NCBI RefSeq assembly: GCF_001884135.1
Contig: NZ_MAOC01000027.1
Coordinates: 124,001-188,000, forward strand
Source: Bacillus nitratireducens
GTDB lineage: Bacteria > Bacillota > Bacilli > Bacillales > Bacillaceae_G
Direction: 5' to 3'
DNA length: 64,000 nt
Within the stretch, counting starts at the first letter, position 1, and every line of letters starts with the position of its first letter. Of the stretch, positions 46,723 to 55,377 are shown piece by piece. A program made the translations under genes and the position numbers. A model generated the notes under the pieces. It saw only the letters and a list, made by a program, of their open reading frames with translations. It searched no databases and was not told where the DNA came from.

Positions 46723-47647
46723 ATGAAAAATACAACAAAAGCATATATATCAGCATTACTCTATTCATTTATTATTGGATTTTCATTTATGTTTGTGAAA
46801 CTAGCACTAACCATTACGAGTCCTCTTGATACTCTGGCTCACCGTTTTACAGTTGCCTTCATGGCAGCAAATATTCCGGTTATTTTCGGTTTTGTAAAGT
46901 TAAATATTTCATTCAAAAACATACTTGCACTTTTACCACTCGCAATATTTTATCCAGCACTATTCTTTGCTTTCCAAGCATTTGGATTAGTATATACAAG
47001 TTCTTCTGAAGCTGGAATTATACAAGCAGCTATTCCTATATTTACAATGATACTCGCTTCCTATTTTTTAAAAGAGTATACGAATACATGGCAAAAAACA
47101 TCTGTATTTATTTCTGTCGTCGGTGTCATATATATTTATCATGAATGGTATAGGAGCTCATGAAACGAGCTTCATCGGCGTTATTCTCATTTTATTATCT
47201 GCTTGCTATAATGTGTTAGCTCGAAAAATGACAAAGAAATTCAAGCTAATGGATTTAACATACACAATGACAGCAATTGGTTTTATTACTTTTAATTTAA
47301 TCGCTATCGTCAGCCATATAAACAAAGGTACAACAACTGTATACTTTAAGCCATTTACGAACAGCACATTTCTTATCTCCATTTTATATTTAGGATTACT
47401 ATCATCCTTACTGACAGCATTATTATTAAACTATTCATTATCTTATATTGAAGCAGCCAAAATAAGTGTTTTTAGCAACTTATCTACACTTATTACCATT
47501 ATCGCAGGCGTTGTATTCTTACACGAGCAAATTGCCTACTATCATATTGTCGGTACACTTATGATTGTTCTTGGAGTAATAGGCACAAATTTTCTAGGAA
47601 AAAAAGGAATCATAGCGAAAAAAAAGAATACCTCCTTGAGTAAATAA
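46723..47647 (+). pseudogene. EamA/DMT exporter gene disrupted by a frameshift in a TA tract
   Basis: The first 147 codons encode the N-terminal EamA half (SALLYSFIIGFSFMFVKLAL, SEAGIIQAAIPIFTMILASY). The frame then turns to HEWYRSS and stops at 47163. The second frame, open from 47123 to 47647, carries the C-terminal half (VILILLSACYNVLARKM, AAKISVFSNLSTLITIIAG). Adding one TA to the ATATATA run at 47128-47134 restores VGVIYIFIMNGIGA and a normal protein of about 308 residues. The start is the ATG at 46723, five bases after GAGGTG. The gene is followed by the M3 peptidase at 17 bases, so it heads an operon. The shift may be real decay, a phase-variable repeat or a sequencing error. Confidence 0.85.
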
Positions 47648-47664
47648 AAAGTGAGGGGTAAATA

Positions 47665-49356
47665 ATGCAGAACTCTAATACGATCGATATCCGTAATATA
47701 CATGAGCTAGAGAACGAATTGTCTACTTTATTAAGTAAACCCATTTCTTCAGGAGAAGATTTAGAAAATTGGCTGAAAATACAGTCGAAATTAATATGGG
47801 AAATCGAAGAACAATTAAGATCACACTATATTGACTTTCAATGTAATACAGATAACAAAGAAATAAAAGATATGTTTGAATATGATCAACAATATGTAAG
47901 ACCTCTTTTGAAACGTTATCAAAATTCCTTTGATAATAAATATTTAGAGTCACCATTTCGAATGCAACTTGATCCAAAAACTTATAGCTTACTAGATAAA
48001 AAAATAAAAAATGCGCAAACATTATTTTGTGAAAAGAACATTGATTTAGAAGTAAAAGAAGACAAATTAGTAACCGAGTACTTCGAAATTACAGGCAGTT
48101 TGACTGCACTATGGGATGGCGAAGAAAAAACAATTACTGAACTACAGTCTTACTTACAAAATCCGAATCGTGATATACGAAAAAAAGCAAAAACGCTCAT
48201 TTCTGAAAAATTCTTATCTGTTGAAAATAATTTACAACTTATTTTAAATGAATTAATTGCAATCCGTCACCAAAAGGCAAAAAACATTCAATTAGATAAT
48301 TATCGTGATTATATGTTTAAAAAATATGAACGTTTTGATTATACGGCTGATGATTGCTATGAACTTGCAGAATCCGTTCGTAAATACGTTGTGCCACTTA
48401 TTGATAATATATTTAATGAGAAAAAAGCTGAACTTCAAGTAGATACACTTCGTCCGTGGGATCTAAAAGCAGTCGCACTAAATCAAAAAGTATTAAAACC
48501 CATTGAAGACGAGAGTGATTTAATCGAAAAAAGTTCTCATATTTTACAAAAACTAGACCCAGAATTTTCTGCATTATTGAGCCGTATGCATAAAAATGAT
48601 TGCTTAGATTTAGAAAGTCGTAAAGGAAAAGCACCTGGAGGATTTTGCGAACACTTACCTGCTTCTCAATTATCTTTTATTTTTATGAATCTCAATCATA
48701 CACATTATGATGTTACTACTTTCCTCCATGAAATGGGCCATAGTATTCATAATGAATGTATGAAGCAGCTAAAGCTACAAAAATATTTAGAAATCCCTTC
48801 AGAATCAGCTGAGCTAGCCAGCATGACAATGGAATTGTTTTCGATGGAGTATTGGGATACATTTTATGAGAATACAGAAGAATTTATAAAAGCAAAATTA
48901 GATTTCTTTAAAGATATTGTTAAGTATTTACCACAAATGCTTATCGTTGATCAATTCCAACATTGGATGTATGAAAATCCAAATCATACTGCTAAAGAAA
49001 GAAATGAAAAATATTTAGAATTACATAACACTTACCAATCGAATGTGGTAAATATTGAAGGTTATGAAAACTGGATAGCAACTGGCTGGTTACCTGTACT
49101 ACACATATTCGAAATACCATTCTATTATATCGAATATGCAATTGCGCAGCTTGGTGCATTGCATATGTATAAACAATATAAAGAGAATCCTAAACAAGCA
49201 CTACAAAATTACAAACAAGCATTATCTATAGGTAGCTCTGAATCCTTACCAGAGGTATATGAAGCAGCTGGAATTCGTTTTGATTTTTCTAGTGAGACAA
49301 TAAAAGAATTAATGGCATTTGTAGAAAAAGAATTAAATTTACTTGAACAAATATAA
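47665..49356 (+). CDS. M3-family metallopeptidase (oligoendopeptidase-like)
   Basis: 563 residues, mostly helical. The zinc site HEMGHSIHNE (about residue 354) plus the downstream Glu in IPSESAELASM identifies the M3 family of cytoplasmic oligopeptidases (PepF type). The N-terminal helical lobe (1-150) is typical. AAGTGAGGGG precedes the ATG. It follows the frameshifted EamA gene closely, and both are divergent from a MocR regulator. A link between peptide breakdown and amino acid export is plausible inference. Confidence 0.92.
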   Translation: MQNSNTIDIRNIHELENELSTLLSKPISSGEDLENWLKIQSKLIWEIEEQLRSHYIDFQCNTDNKEIKDMFEYDQQYVRPLLKRYQNSFDNKYLESPFRMQLDPKTYSLLDKKIKNAQTLFCEKNIDLEVKEDKLVTEYFEITGSLTALWDGEEKTITELQSYLQNPNRDIRKKAKTLISEKFLSVENNLQLILNELIAIRHQKAKNIQLDNYRDYMFKKYERFDYTADDCYELAESVRKYVVPLIDNIFNEKKAELQVDTLRPWDLKAVALNQKVLKPIEDESDLIEKSSHILQKLDPEFSALLSRMHKNDCLDLESRKGKAPGGFCEHLPASQLSFIFMNLNHTHYDVTTFLHEMGHSIHNECMKQLKLQKYLEIPSESAELASMTMELFSMEYWDTFYENTEEFIKAKLDFFKDIVKYLPQMLIVDQFQHWMYENPNHTAKERNEKYLELHNTYQSNVVNIEGYENWIATGWLPVLHIFEIPFYYIEYAIAQLGALHMYKQYKENPKQALQNYKQALSIGSSESLPEVYEAAGIRFDFSSETIKELMAFVEKELNLLEQI

Positions 49357-49358
49357 GT

Positions 49359-49396
49359 AAAAAAGATGCACCTATACTTTTAGGTGCATCTTTTTT
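49359..49396. terminator. Strong bidirectional terminator
   Basis: AAAAAAGATGCACCTA and its exact reverse complement around TACTTT. Between the convergent peptidase and AraC-type genes. Confidence 0.9.
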
Positions 49397-49426
49397 ACTG
49401 TATTCTCTTCTAATTAGTTTCAATTT

Positions 49427-50503
49427 TCATCTCGTTTTATTAATAAGCTCTATATATTGTAGGTCCCCATATCCTATTGTTGGAAAAAGATTAAACAACC
49501 TTTTTAATAACTCTTGTGTTGGTAAACCTTTATTTTTGGAGATATACTTTACTACTACATTATTTTCTTTTAGCATTTCTAAATATAAATCTATCGCCTG
49601 ATACATTACAGGTAGTATCTCATGAGATGGCTTTTTATGATTTACTAGAACTTCATTGTAAACAGAAAAATAGTTCCCTAATTCAAGTTCAATTTGAATT
49701 ACTTTAAATTCATCCTCTCTGAAGCTATTTAAGTATACTTTGCCCTTATAACCAGACTGTTCAAGGTAAGAAAGTACTGTAAGTAGATTCATTTGGCAAA
49801 ACATATCTTCACCGAACCATAAAACAATACATTTATACTCTTTCTTAAAAAGATTTTCTAAAGGATGAATAACCTTTTTCGTATAATTTTCTACAGTACC
49901 TTGGTGCCCTTCTGCCCTTGTTTTAATAAACTCATCATCAAAAATCTGTGCAGTCGTCGCATTTACACACATAGCTTCATTAAATGGAGCGTAATCAGAC
50001 TCCCCCATTAGTTTTTCACTTTTAAATTCTTCATACATAAATTGACCATTTAATATGTTTAGTACATCTTTATCAAACAGATTACTCTTCGCATTTCGTA
50101 ACTGATCAACTTCAATTTTTCTAGAAAAATTCATTCTATCCCACTCCTTGCCATCATTGATTGAGAGTTTAATAAATGATTGAACCGGTATTTTGTTAAG
50201 TTGGAATTTTCCTGGTGTTATACCAAAAACAGTTTTAAATGCTCTACTATAAGCCTCTTGCGAAGAGTACCCGTAATCAAATGCGATATCAATTATCTTT
50301 CTATCATTCGTCAGATCTTCCGTTGATAAATACAATCTTCTAAGAAGAATATATCGTCTAATACTTATCCCTGTTACTTGATGAAATTTAAACGAACAGA
50401 AGTAAGGAGAATATCCCATATAATTAGATAATTTATCTAATGAAAACTTCTTTTTTAAATTGCCCTCAATCCATTCAATCATTAGCTGTATATGTTCATT
50501 CAT
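49427..50503 (-). CDS. AraC-family regulator with a C-terminal DUF1835-like domain
   Basis: 358 residues. N-terminal AraC double helix-turn-helix (about 5-105): FSLDKLSNYMGYSPYFCSFKF, then IIDIAFDYGYSSQEAYSRAFKTVFG. The C-terminal 200 residues contain CIVLWFGEDMFCQMNLLTVLSYLEQ, which resembles DUF1835 proteins of Bacillus rather than the usual GyrI-like effector domain. This is an uncommon fusion. GAGGAGGGGG precedes the ATG. It is divergent from the leader of the phosphotransferase gene at 50855. Effector unknown. Confidence 0.8.
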   Translation of the reverse strand: MNEHIQLMIEWIEGNLKKKFSLDKLSNYMGYSPYFCSFKFHQVTGISIRRYILLRRLYLSTEDLTNDRKIIDIAFDYGYSSQEAYSRAFKTVFGITPGKFQLNKIPVQSFIKLSINDGKEWDRMNFSRKIEVDQLRNAKSNLFDKDVLNILNGQFMYEEFKSEKLMGESDYAPFNEAMCVNATTAQIFDDEFIKTRAEGHQGTVENYTKKVIHPLENLFKKEYKCIVLWFGEDMFCQMNLLTVLSYLEQSGYKGKVYLNSFREDEFKVIQIELELGNYFSVYNEVLVNHKKPSHEILPVMYQAIDLYLEMLKENNVVVKYISKNKGLPTQELLKRLFNLFPTIGYGDLQYIELINKTR

Positions 50504-50687
50504 TTATCCCCCTCCTCACTAAAAATTATAAGAAGTATCTACTTCTTTCTTTTGATATTTCTTGTGGTTTATAACATTAACCACTCTCTAGAACCTTTAA
50601 ATATCATATGTAATTACTCATTTCATATTTTTTCAGCTATCTTATTTTGTTATACATTTACTTGAATTTCCAATAAAGTGAAACTTT

Positions 50688-50720
50688 AATCAGTGGGGAG
50701 TTTGTTCCTCCCCACTGATT
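50688..50720. terminator. Perfect hairpin upstream of the phosphotransferase gene
   Basis: AATCAGTGGGGAG and its exact reverse complement around TTTGTTC. It is immediately followed by a second hairpin. Confidence 0.65.
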
Positions 50721-50721
50721 A

Positions 50722-50763
50722 TTATCCCATACTAATCGGGATTTTATGGGATAAATTTTTTTT
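50722..50763 (+). terminator. Second hairpin with T run, possible attenuator
   Basis: TTATCCCAT and its exact reverse complement (50746-50754) around a 15-base loop, followed by nine Ts. It ends about 90 bases before the phosphotransferase ATG and may be a leader terminator of that gene. Confidence 0.55.
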
Positions 50764-50854
50764 AAAGGATTCTACCAAATAAAACACGAAATTTGTAAGT
50801 TAAGGAACTAGTAGTTTTGTGAGTGAAAAATTTATGTTTGGAAAGGAAGTTAAA

Positions 50855-51802
50855 ATGAATAATATAGAAAAAGAGATACTTAAACTAATTAATAAACTAT
50901 ATCCATTGGATTTTATTGAAATGACACCAATAACAAATGAAATGTATCAATGTTTCACAGCACAGGGTACTTACTTCGTTAGAATTACAAACTATAAAAC
51001 ATATGAAGAGCAATTAGAAGAAGTTACATATACGAATTTTTTATATCAAAAGGGCTTAGGAGTCCCTCCAATAATACCTTCTTTAAAGGGGAATTTAGTA
51101 GAGAAAATAACATTAGACAAAGAAGTTTTTGCTGTATTATATAAAGCTGCTCCTGGTATACATTTACCAAGAAACGACTGGAATTCTAATGTATTTAAAA
51201 AGCTTGGTCAACAAATTGGAAAATTACATCGTATATCTAAAGACTTTGAAAGAATTCAACCGGTAGATCATATAAATGACTGGTATGAAAATGAAGAGTA
51301 TAATTTTCTTAACTATATCCCTCAAGAAGAAACTTCTATAAGAGAAATTGCATCTGACGTTTTAGCTTCTATAAAGGAACTGCCAAAGAATCCTTCAAAT
51401 TATGGCTTAATTCACGGAGATTTATGGTTAGAAAACATATTAGTCGAAAATAATTCAAATTTAACAATGATTGATTTTCAAGACTGTGAGAAACATTTTT
51501 ATATATTCGATTTAGCAGTTCCAATCTATAGTGCGATAGAGTATTCATTCGTTGGGAATGGTAACATAGTTGACTATGAGAGTTCTATTACAAAAGCAAT
51601 AGTTGAAGGATACAAAGAGGAAAATGATTTACCTAAAGAGATGCTAGACCAGCTACCATTGTTTACTAAATTAAAAGAGATATTCGAATATAGCTTAATG
51701 CATATGTATTGGGATAAAGAAGAATTAACTGAGGAAGAAGTACGGATAATGAATCTTTATAGAATGAAGATAGAAAATAAGTATACCTATATCAATATTT
51801 AA
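50855..51802 (+). CDS. Phosphotransferase-family protein (APH/ChoK-like kinase)
   Basis: 315 residues. The catalytic loop HGDLWLENILVE and the metal-binding TMIDFQDCEKH are complete, so it should be an active small-molecule kinase of the aminoglycoside phosphotransferase superfamily. Homologues phosphorylate sugars, homoserine, choline or antibiotics; the substrate cannot be told. I place the start at the ATG at 50855 (GGAAAGGAAG upstream); a GTG at 50819 is also in frame. Convergent with a second APH-type gene and sharing its terminator. Confidence 0.88.
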   Translation: MNNIEKEILKLINKLYPLDFIEMTPITNEMYQCFTAQGTYFVRITNYKTYEEQLEEVTYTNFLYQKGLGVPPIIPSLKGNLVEKITLDKEVFAVLYKAAPGIHLPRNDWNSNVFKKLGQQIGKLHRISKDFERIQPVDHINDWYENEEYNFLNYIPQEETSIREIASDVLASIKELPKNPSNYGLIHGDLWLENILVENNSNLTMIDFQDCEKHFYIFDLAVPIYSAIEYSFVGNGNIVDYESSITKAIVEGYKEENDLPKEMLDQLPLFTKLKEIFEYSLMHMYWDKEELTEEEVRIMNLYRMKIENKYTYINI

Positions 51803-51851
51803 AAATGCTGTTGTTTAACTACAAGGAAACTTTAGTTAAACAACAGCATTT
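51803..51851. terminator. Strong shared terminator
   Basis: AAATGCTGTTGTTTAACTA and its exact reverse complement around an 11-base loop, a 19-bp stem directly after the stop codon. Confidence 0.85.
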
Positions 51852-51886
51852 ATTAATTAGCTACTAGACAACCTTTGTTTTATTAC

Positions 51887-52636
51887 TTATAAATACTGAT
51901 TCAATAATCTTTTCAAATACACTTCATTTTGCGGAGATATTTCCTCAGAAAATCTAGCTGCAATAATAATAGGAGCCCATTGAAAGATCTCATCTCTTGT
52001 TAGATCAGTATTATTGCAATATTTTTGTAAATACATTTCCGCTAATTCTATATAAGACTGCGCATACAATAAATATGTACGAAACACATCTGCGCGAATA
52101 TCACCTGAACTAGCATCTACCCAATCTATAATATTCACATTCTTTTTACTCAAAATTAGATTAAATGGATGGAAATCCCCATGGCATAATCTATGTTCAA
52201 ATTTGATTGAATGTAATTTATCCAATATATTTTCCTTTTGCTTTTCATCCAATTTATGTACAGATTTAATTTGACGCTCTAACCTTTCCCTCATTGATTC
52301 CATTTCATCCGTATTCACACGTCTATCATGAATCTTTTTTTGCTCATTAACACATAGGCCAATGTAATGCTCTGCTTTATTCAAATTATTAAGTAGAAGC
52401 TCACCAACACTTTCTCCTTCCGCATATTCCATAATAATAGCTTGTCTACCTTGTATCTCTGTAACTTCAAATACTTTAGGAACGTGTAAACCACATGAAT
52501 ATGCATACTTTTGTTTTTGTGCTTCGTATAGAGATTCTGTATTAGGGAGATATTCTTTAAACAATTTTACAACTTTATTATCACAAAGATAAATTTCAGC
52601 CGTATTTCCTTTGGCTATCGGATTTCCTAGATTCAA
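51887..52636 (-). CDS. Aminoglycoside phosphotransferase-like kinase
   Basis: 249 residues. LCHGDFHPFNLIL is the catalytic loop and NIIDWVDASSGD the metal-binding motif; the N-terminal IAKGNTAEIYLCDNKVVKLFK is a kinase-like nucleotide loop with its lysine. The DWVDAS phrase is common among Bacillus kinases of this group annotated only as phosphotransferases. AAGGAGAG precedes the ATG. Substrate unknown; resistance to an antibiotic is possible but not shown. Confidence 0.88.
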   Translation of the reverse strand: MNLGNPIAKGNTAEIYLCDNKVVKLFKEYLPNTESLYEAQKQKYAYSCGLHVPKVFEVTEIQGRQAIIMEYAEGESVGELLLNNLNKAEHYIGLCVNEQKKIHDRRVNTDEMESMRERLERQIKSVHKLDEKQKENILDKLHSIKFEHRLCHGDFHPFNLILSKKNVNIIDWVDASSGDIRADVFRTYLLYAQSYIELAEMYLQKYCNNTDLTRDEIFQWAPIIIAARFSEEISPQNEVYLKRLLNQYL

Positions 52637-52750
52637 TTCATTTCTCTCCTTACAGTAAATTAGAATAACACTTTATACTCCTAAATTCAGTGTAATTATC
52701 TGAAATCCTTTTCTTCATAAAAAATGCAAAAAACTTATCCCTACCTATAA

Positions 52751-53545
52751 TTATATAGAAAGTGGTAAGTTTAATTTGCTAGGAATATCGGAACGAAACT
52801 CCGGTGTATGCCAAACAGAAAATGAATACCTTTGCTGAATAAACAATACTTCAGTATGTTTATTTTCAAATGGAACACCATTTTTCTTAAAGTTATTTTG
52901 GATATGTTGTAAAAACGCATGATCCGGTGTTCCGAATGAAACATGTACTTTCGGTGGTAAAGCTTTCATCGCGATTGGAATCCACGGTCGCTGCCACCAG
53001 GTTGCAACGATATATGCAGTGCCACCTATAACAAAGTTAAAAATATCCCCATCTTCCTTCGTTTTCATGTCTAGATTTGATTTCAACCATTCCGTAAATA
53101 CAGGTACACTTTTAACCGGAAGACCAATTTCCCTTACGTATAAAATGCTTAACGGTGAATGCGGGACTAATACCTCTTCTTTAACATAACTATGTGCGAT
53201 AATTTCGAGAAGATTTCCATCACCATCTTTAAAGTATAAATTGAATAGACCGTTCTCCTCACCAATTGTATTTCCATCTTTCCATTTCACAATGAGTAAT
53301 CCAGAACCTTCAAGCCATCTTACTGTTTCATGAAATTTTGAATATGGAATCTCAAAGGCGAAATGCGCAGGTGCAATTGGTTCATATACTTCTTGAAAAC
53401 TAATTGTTGTATACGGTGTTACTTCAAATTGAATAAATGATGCGGTTTCTTTTTTTATTGGAAAAGATAATATGTCTTTATAAACTTGTTTTACCCCTTC
53501 TATAGAAACCGTTTGTAGTTTTATATCTGATATATGTGTAATCAC
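52751..53545 (-). CDS. Two-domain VOC-family protein
   Basis: 264 residues made of two VOC-like halves. The first (1-120) has ISFQEVYEP and FKDGDGNLLEIIAHS; the second (125-264) is degenerate. The start is a GTG at 53545 behind AGGGGGAAT. Such proteins include ring-cleaving dioxygenase-like and resistance proteins. The metal ligands are not all clear, so catalytic activity is uncertain. Confidence 0.78.
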   Translation of the reverse strand: MITHISDIKLQTVSIEGVKQVYKDILSFPIKKETASFIQFEVTPYTTISFQEVYEPIAPAHFAFEIPYSKFHETVRWLEGSGLLIVKWKDGNTIGEENGLFNLYFKDGDGNLLEIIAHSYVKEEVLVPHSPLSILYVREIGLPVKSVPVFTEWLKSNLDMKTKEDGDIFNFVIGGTAYIVATWWQRPWIPIAMKALPPKVHVSFGTPDHAFLQHIQNNFKKNGVPFENKHTEVLFIQQRYSFSVWHTPEFRSDIPSKLNLPLSI

Positions 53546-53662
53546 GTTACATTCCCCCTTGTTTCTTATTATCTATTCTTATTGTATTACACTTATAAAT
53601 AGATAAAATCAAACCGAAGGATGGATTTTTTATATAAAAACTACAACTTTAGTATGAATATG

Positions 53663-53782
53663 TTAGCTCCAATTACTTTTTATTTCCTCTATAACAACTT
53701 CTGGTTTATCCCAATGCAGCAAATGTGTAGTGTCAGGAATTACTTTTACTATACTGTCAGTTTTCTCTGCATTCTTTTCCAC
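53663..53782 (-). pseudogene. C-terminal remnant of an alpha/beta hydrolase gene
   Basis: The 39 codons read VIPDTTHLLHWDKPEVVIEE, the His-containing C-terminal strand and helix of alpha/beta hydrolases (the catalytic His region). There is no start or core. The fragment begins directly after the terminator of the methyltransferase gene, so most of the gene was deleted. Confidence 0.6.
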
Positions 53783-53785
53783 AAA

Positions 53786-53818
53786 AAAAGCTGATTTTTT
53801 TTAAGAAGATCAGCTTTT
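53786..53818 (-). terminator. Terminator after the methyltransferase gene
   Basis: AAAAGCTGAT pairs with ATCAGCTTTT; a T run follows on the minus strand. Confidence 0.78.
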
Positions 53819-53831
53819 ACGTTAAAATACA

Positions 53832-54584
53832 CTATGATTTAACAGCAATAATCATAAACCTTTTTGAATTCGTACGAATACCTTTTTCAGAACTATTAGT
53901 GTCAATGAACTTTTGTAAAATATTAAAATCCTCTTCTTTTTCTCCAAATCTAGGAATAATAGGCGTATGTTTTAATAAGAAAATGAGATCCTCAGGAGTA
54001 CTGTAATAATCAGTAACATCATATTCACGTACTTGTACGAGTTCAAATCCTGCACTAATAAGTTCACCCATATACTTATCTTTTAACGTACCATCTCTTT
54101 CACCTAAACATTGCCCTCTACCAAATGCTTCTTTAAGATTTAATTTATCATGTTCGCTAACTTGTTGTGTTAAGAAAAAAGCACCTTTTTTTATTACTTT
54201 TGCCAATTCAGATGCTACAAACGGCGCATGACAACTTGAAGCAATATCAAAATGAGCATGCGGAAACGTTAAAGCTTCAGAATCCATTTGAAGAAATTCA
54301 ACGTTTTGTACACCTGCTTTATTCAAATTAGAATATGCTGTTTTGATCATTCCATTAGAATTATCTATCCCAATCAGTGATGCAGCTGAAGATGCTATGT
54401 TAAGTATATTTTCTCCTCCACCTGTACCAACATCAAGTAAAATATGTGATGGTTTACATCTTTCTTGCACTTCGCCATAAAAGTCCCAAGTGTCACCTAC
54501 AGTCTCACATTTTAGCTTACTAAAATCCCAACCGTTTTCACTTCCCACTTTATCATAAAAGTTTTTGTACTCTAATTCATTCAT
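53832..54584 (-). CDS. Class I SAM-dependent methyltransferase
   Basis: 250 residues. Motif I is LLDVGTGGGENIL (about 49), followed by IGIDNSNGMI (motif II acidic residue) and a Methyltransf_11-type core; FDIASSCHAPF takes the motif IV place. AAAGGGG precedes the ATG. Small-molecule methyltransferase; substrate unknown. Single gene with its own terminator. Confidence 0.88.
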   Translation of the reverse strand: MNELEYKNFYDKVGSENGWDFSKLKCETVGDTWDFYGEVQERCKPSHILLDVGTGGGENILNIASSAASLIGIDNSNGMIKTAYSNLNKAGVQNVEFLQMDSEALTFPHAHFDIASSCHAPFVASELAKVIKKGAFFLTQQVSEHDKLNLKEAFGRGQCLGERDGTLKDKYMGELISAGFELVQVREYDVTDYYSTPEDLIFLLKHTPIIPRFGEKEEDFNILQKFIDTNSSEKGIRTNSKRFMIIAVKS

Positions 54585-54862
54585 TTTATTATTTCCCCTT
54601 TACAAAAATGTATTAAATGTTTATGATGATCCTCGAAATAGACTCAAAGTTGATATTTTCGTAAATCTCCTTTTTTATCTGGTACGCATTTTTTCAGCCC
54701 CGAACAACTAGTTACTTCGAAAGATACACCATTTCATCTATATCACCTCATCTAGAAGACTGCATATACAATAACCTATAACACTATTTAATTATATATT
54801 ATAAAATACAAATTATTAAAACGATATGTTTCGACACATCACATTTAATTTACATAATAATA

Positions 54863-55201
54863 TTATAGTTTATTTTTATCGATATATTCTAAATGTCCTC
54901 TTCCCCAACCACACATACTATCTAAAACAGTACTAACTGTTTTTCCATGCTCAGTTAAGCTATATTCCACTTTAGGTGGTATTTCTTGATAAATTTCGCG
55001 TTTTATTAGTTGATCTTGTTCTAATTCACGAAGCTGCTTCGCTAATGTTCCTTGAGAAATGTCTGGTATTAATCGCTTTAATTCACCAAACCGTTTCGTT
55101 CCATCTGTTAATAATATAAATAAAATGAGTTGTTTCCATTTACCTCCGATTATTTGTAATGTTGCTATTACCCCTTTTAATTTCGGTTCCTCTAAATTCA
55201 T
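54863..55201 (-). CDS. HxlR-family (YodB-like) winged-helix regulator
   Basis: 112 residues, one winged helix. [41 protein letters not shown] is the full HxlR signature in place. The N-terminal cysteine of the redox sensor YodB is missing; the only cysteine seen is in SMCGWGRG near the end. ATG at 55201 or GTG at 55210/55213 may be the start. It is divergent from an SDR gene, its likely target. Confidence 0.9.
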   Translation of the reverse strand: MNLEEPKLKGVIATLQIIGGKWKQLILFILLTDGTKRFGELKRLIPDISQGTLAKQLRELEQDQLIKREIYQEIPPKVEYSLTEHGKTVSTVLDSMCGWGRGHLEYIDKNKL

Positions 55202-55277
55202 TTTCCTCACCACTCCTCCCAGTAATTTTTTATATTATGTATCCATACAACAAGCGATTAGTACGAAATTCGCGGCT

Positions 55278-55300
55278 AAGTACATTTAAAGTGCGTACTT
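55278..55300. promoter_or_regulatory. Candidate HxlR operator
   Basis: AAGTAC, eleven bases, GTACTT: an inverted repeat in the divergent HxlR/SDR promoter region. A third GTAC lies at about 55260. Spacing suits an HxlR dimer. Confidence 0.45.
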
Positions 55301-55377
55301 TTCAGTAGTCATTTTTTAACGAATAATAAAATTAACACAACTTATTTTAAATCTTATATTAAGGGAGATGTTTAATC

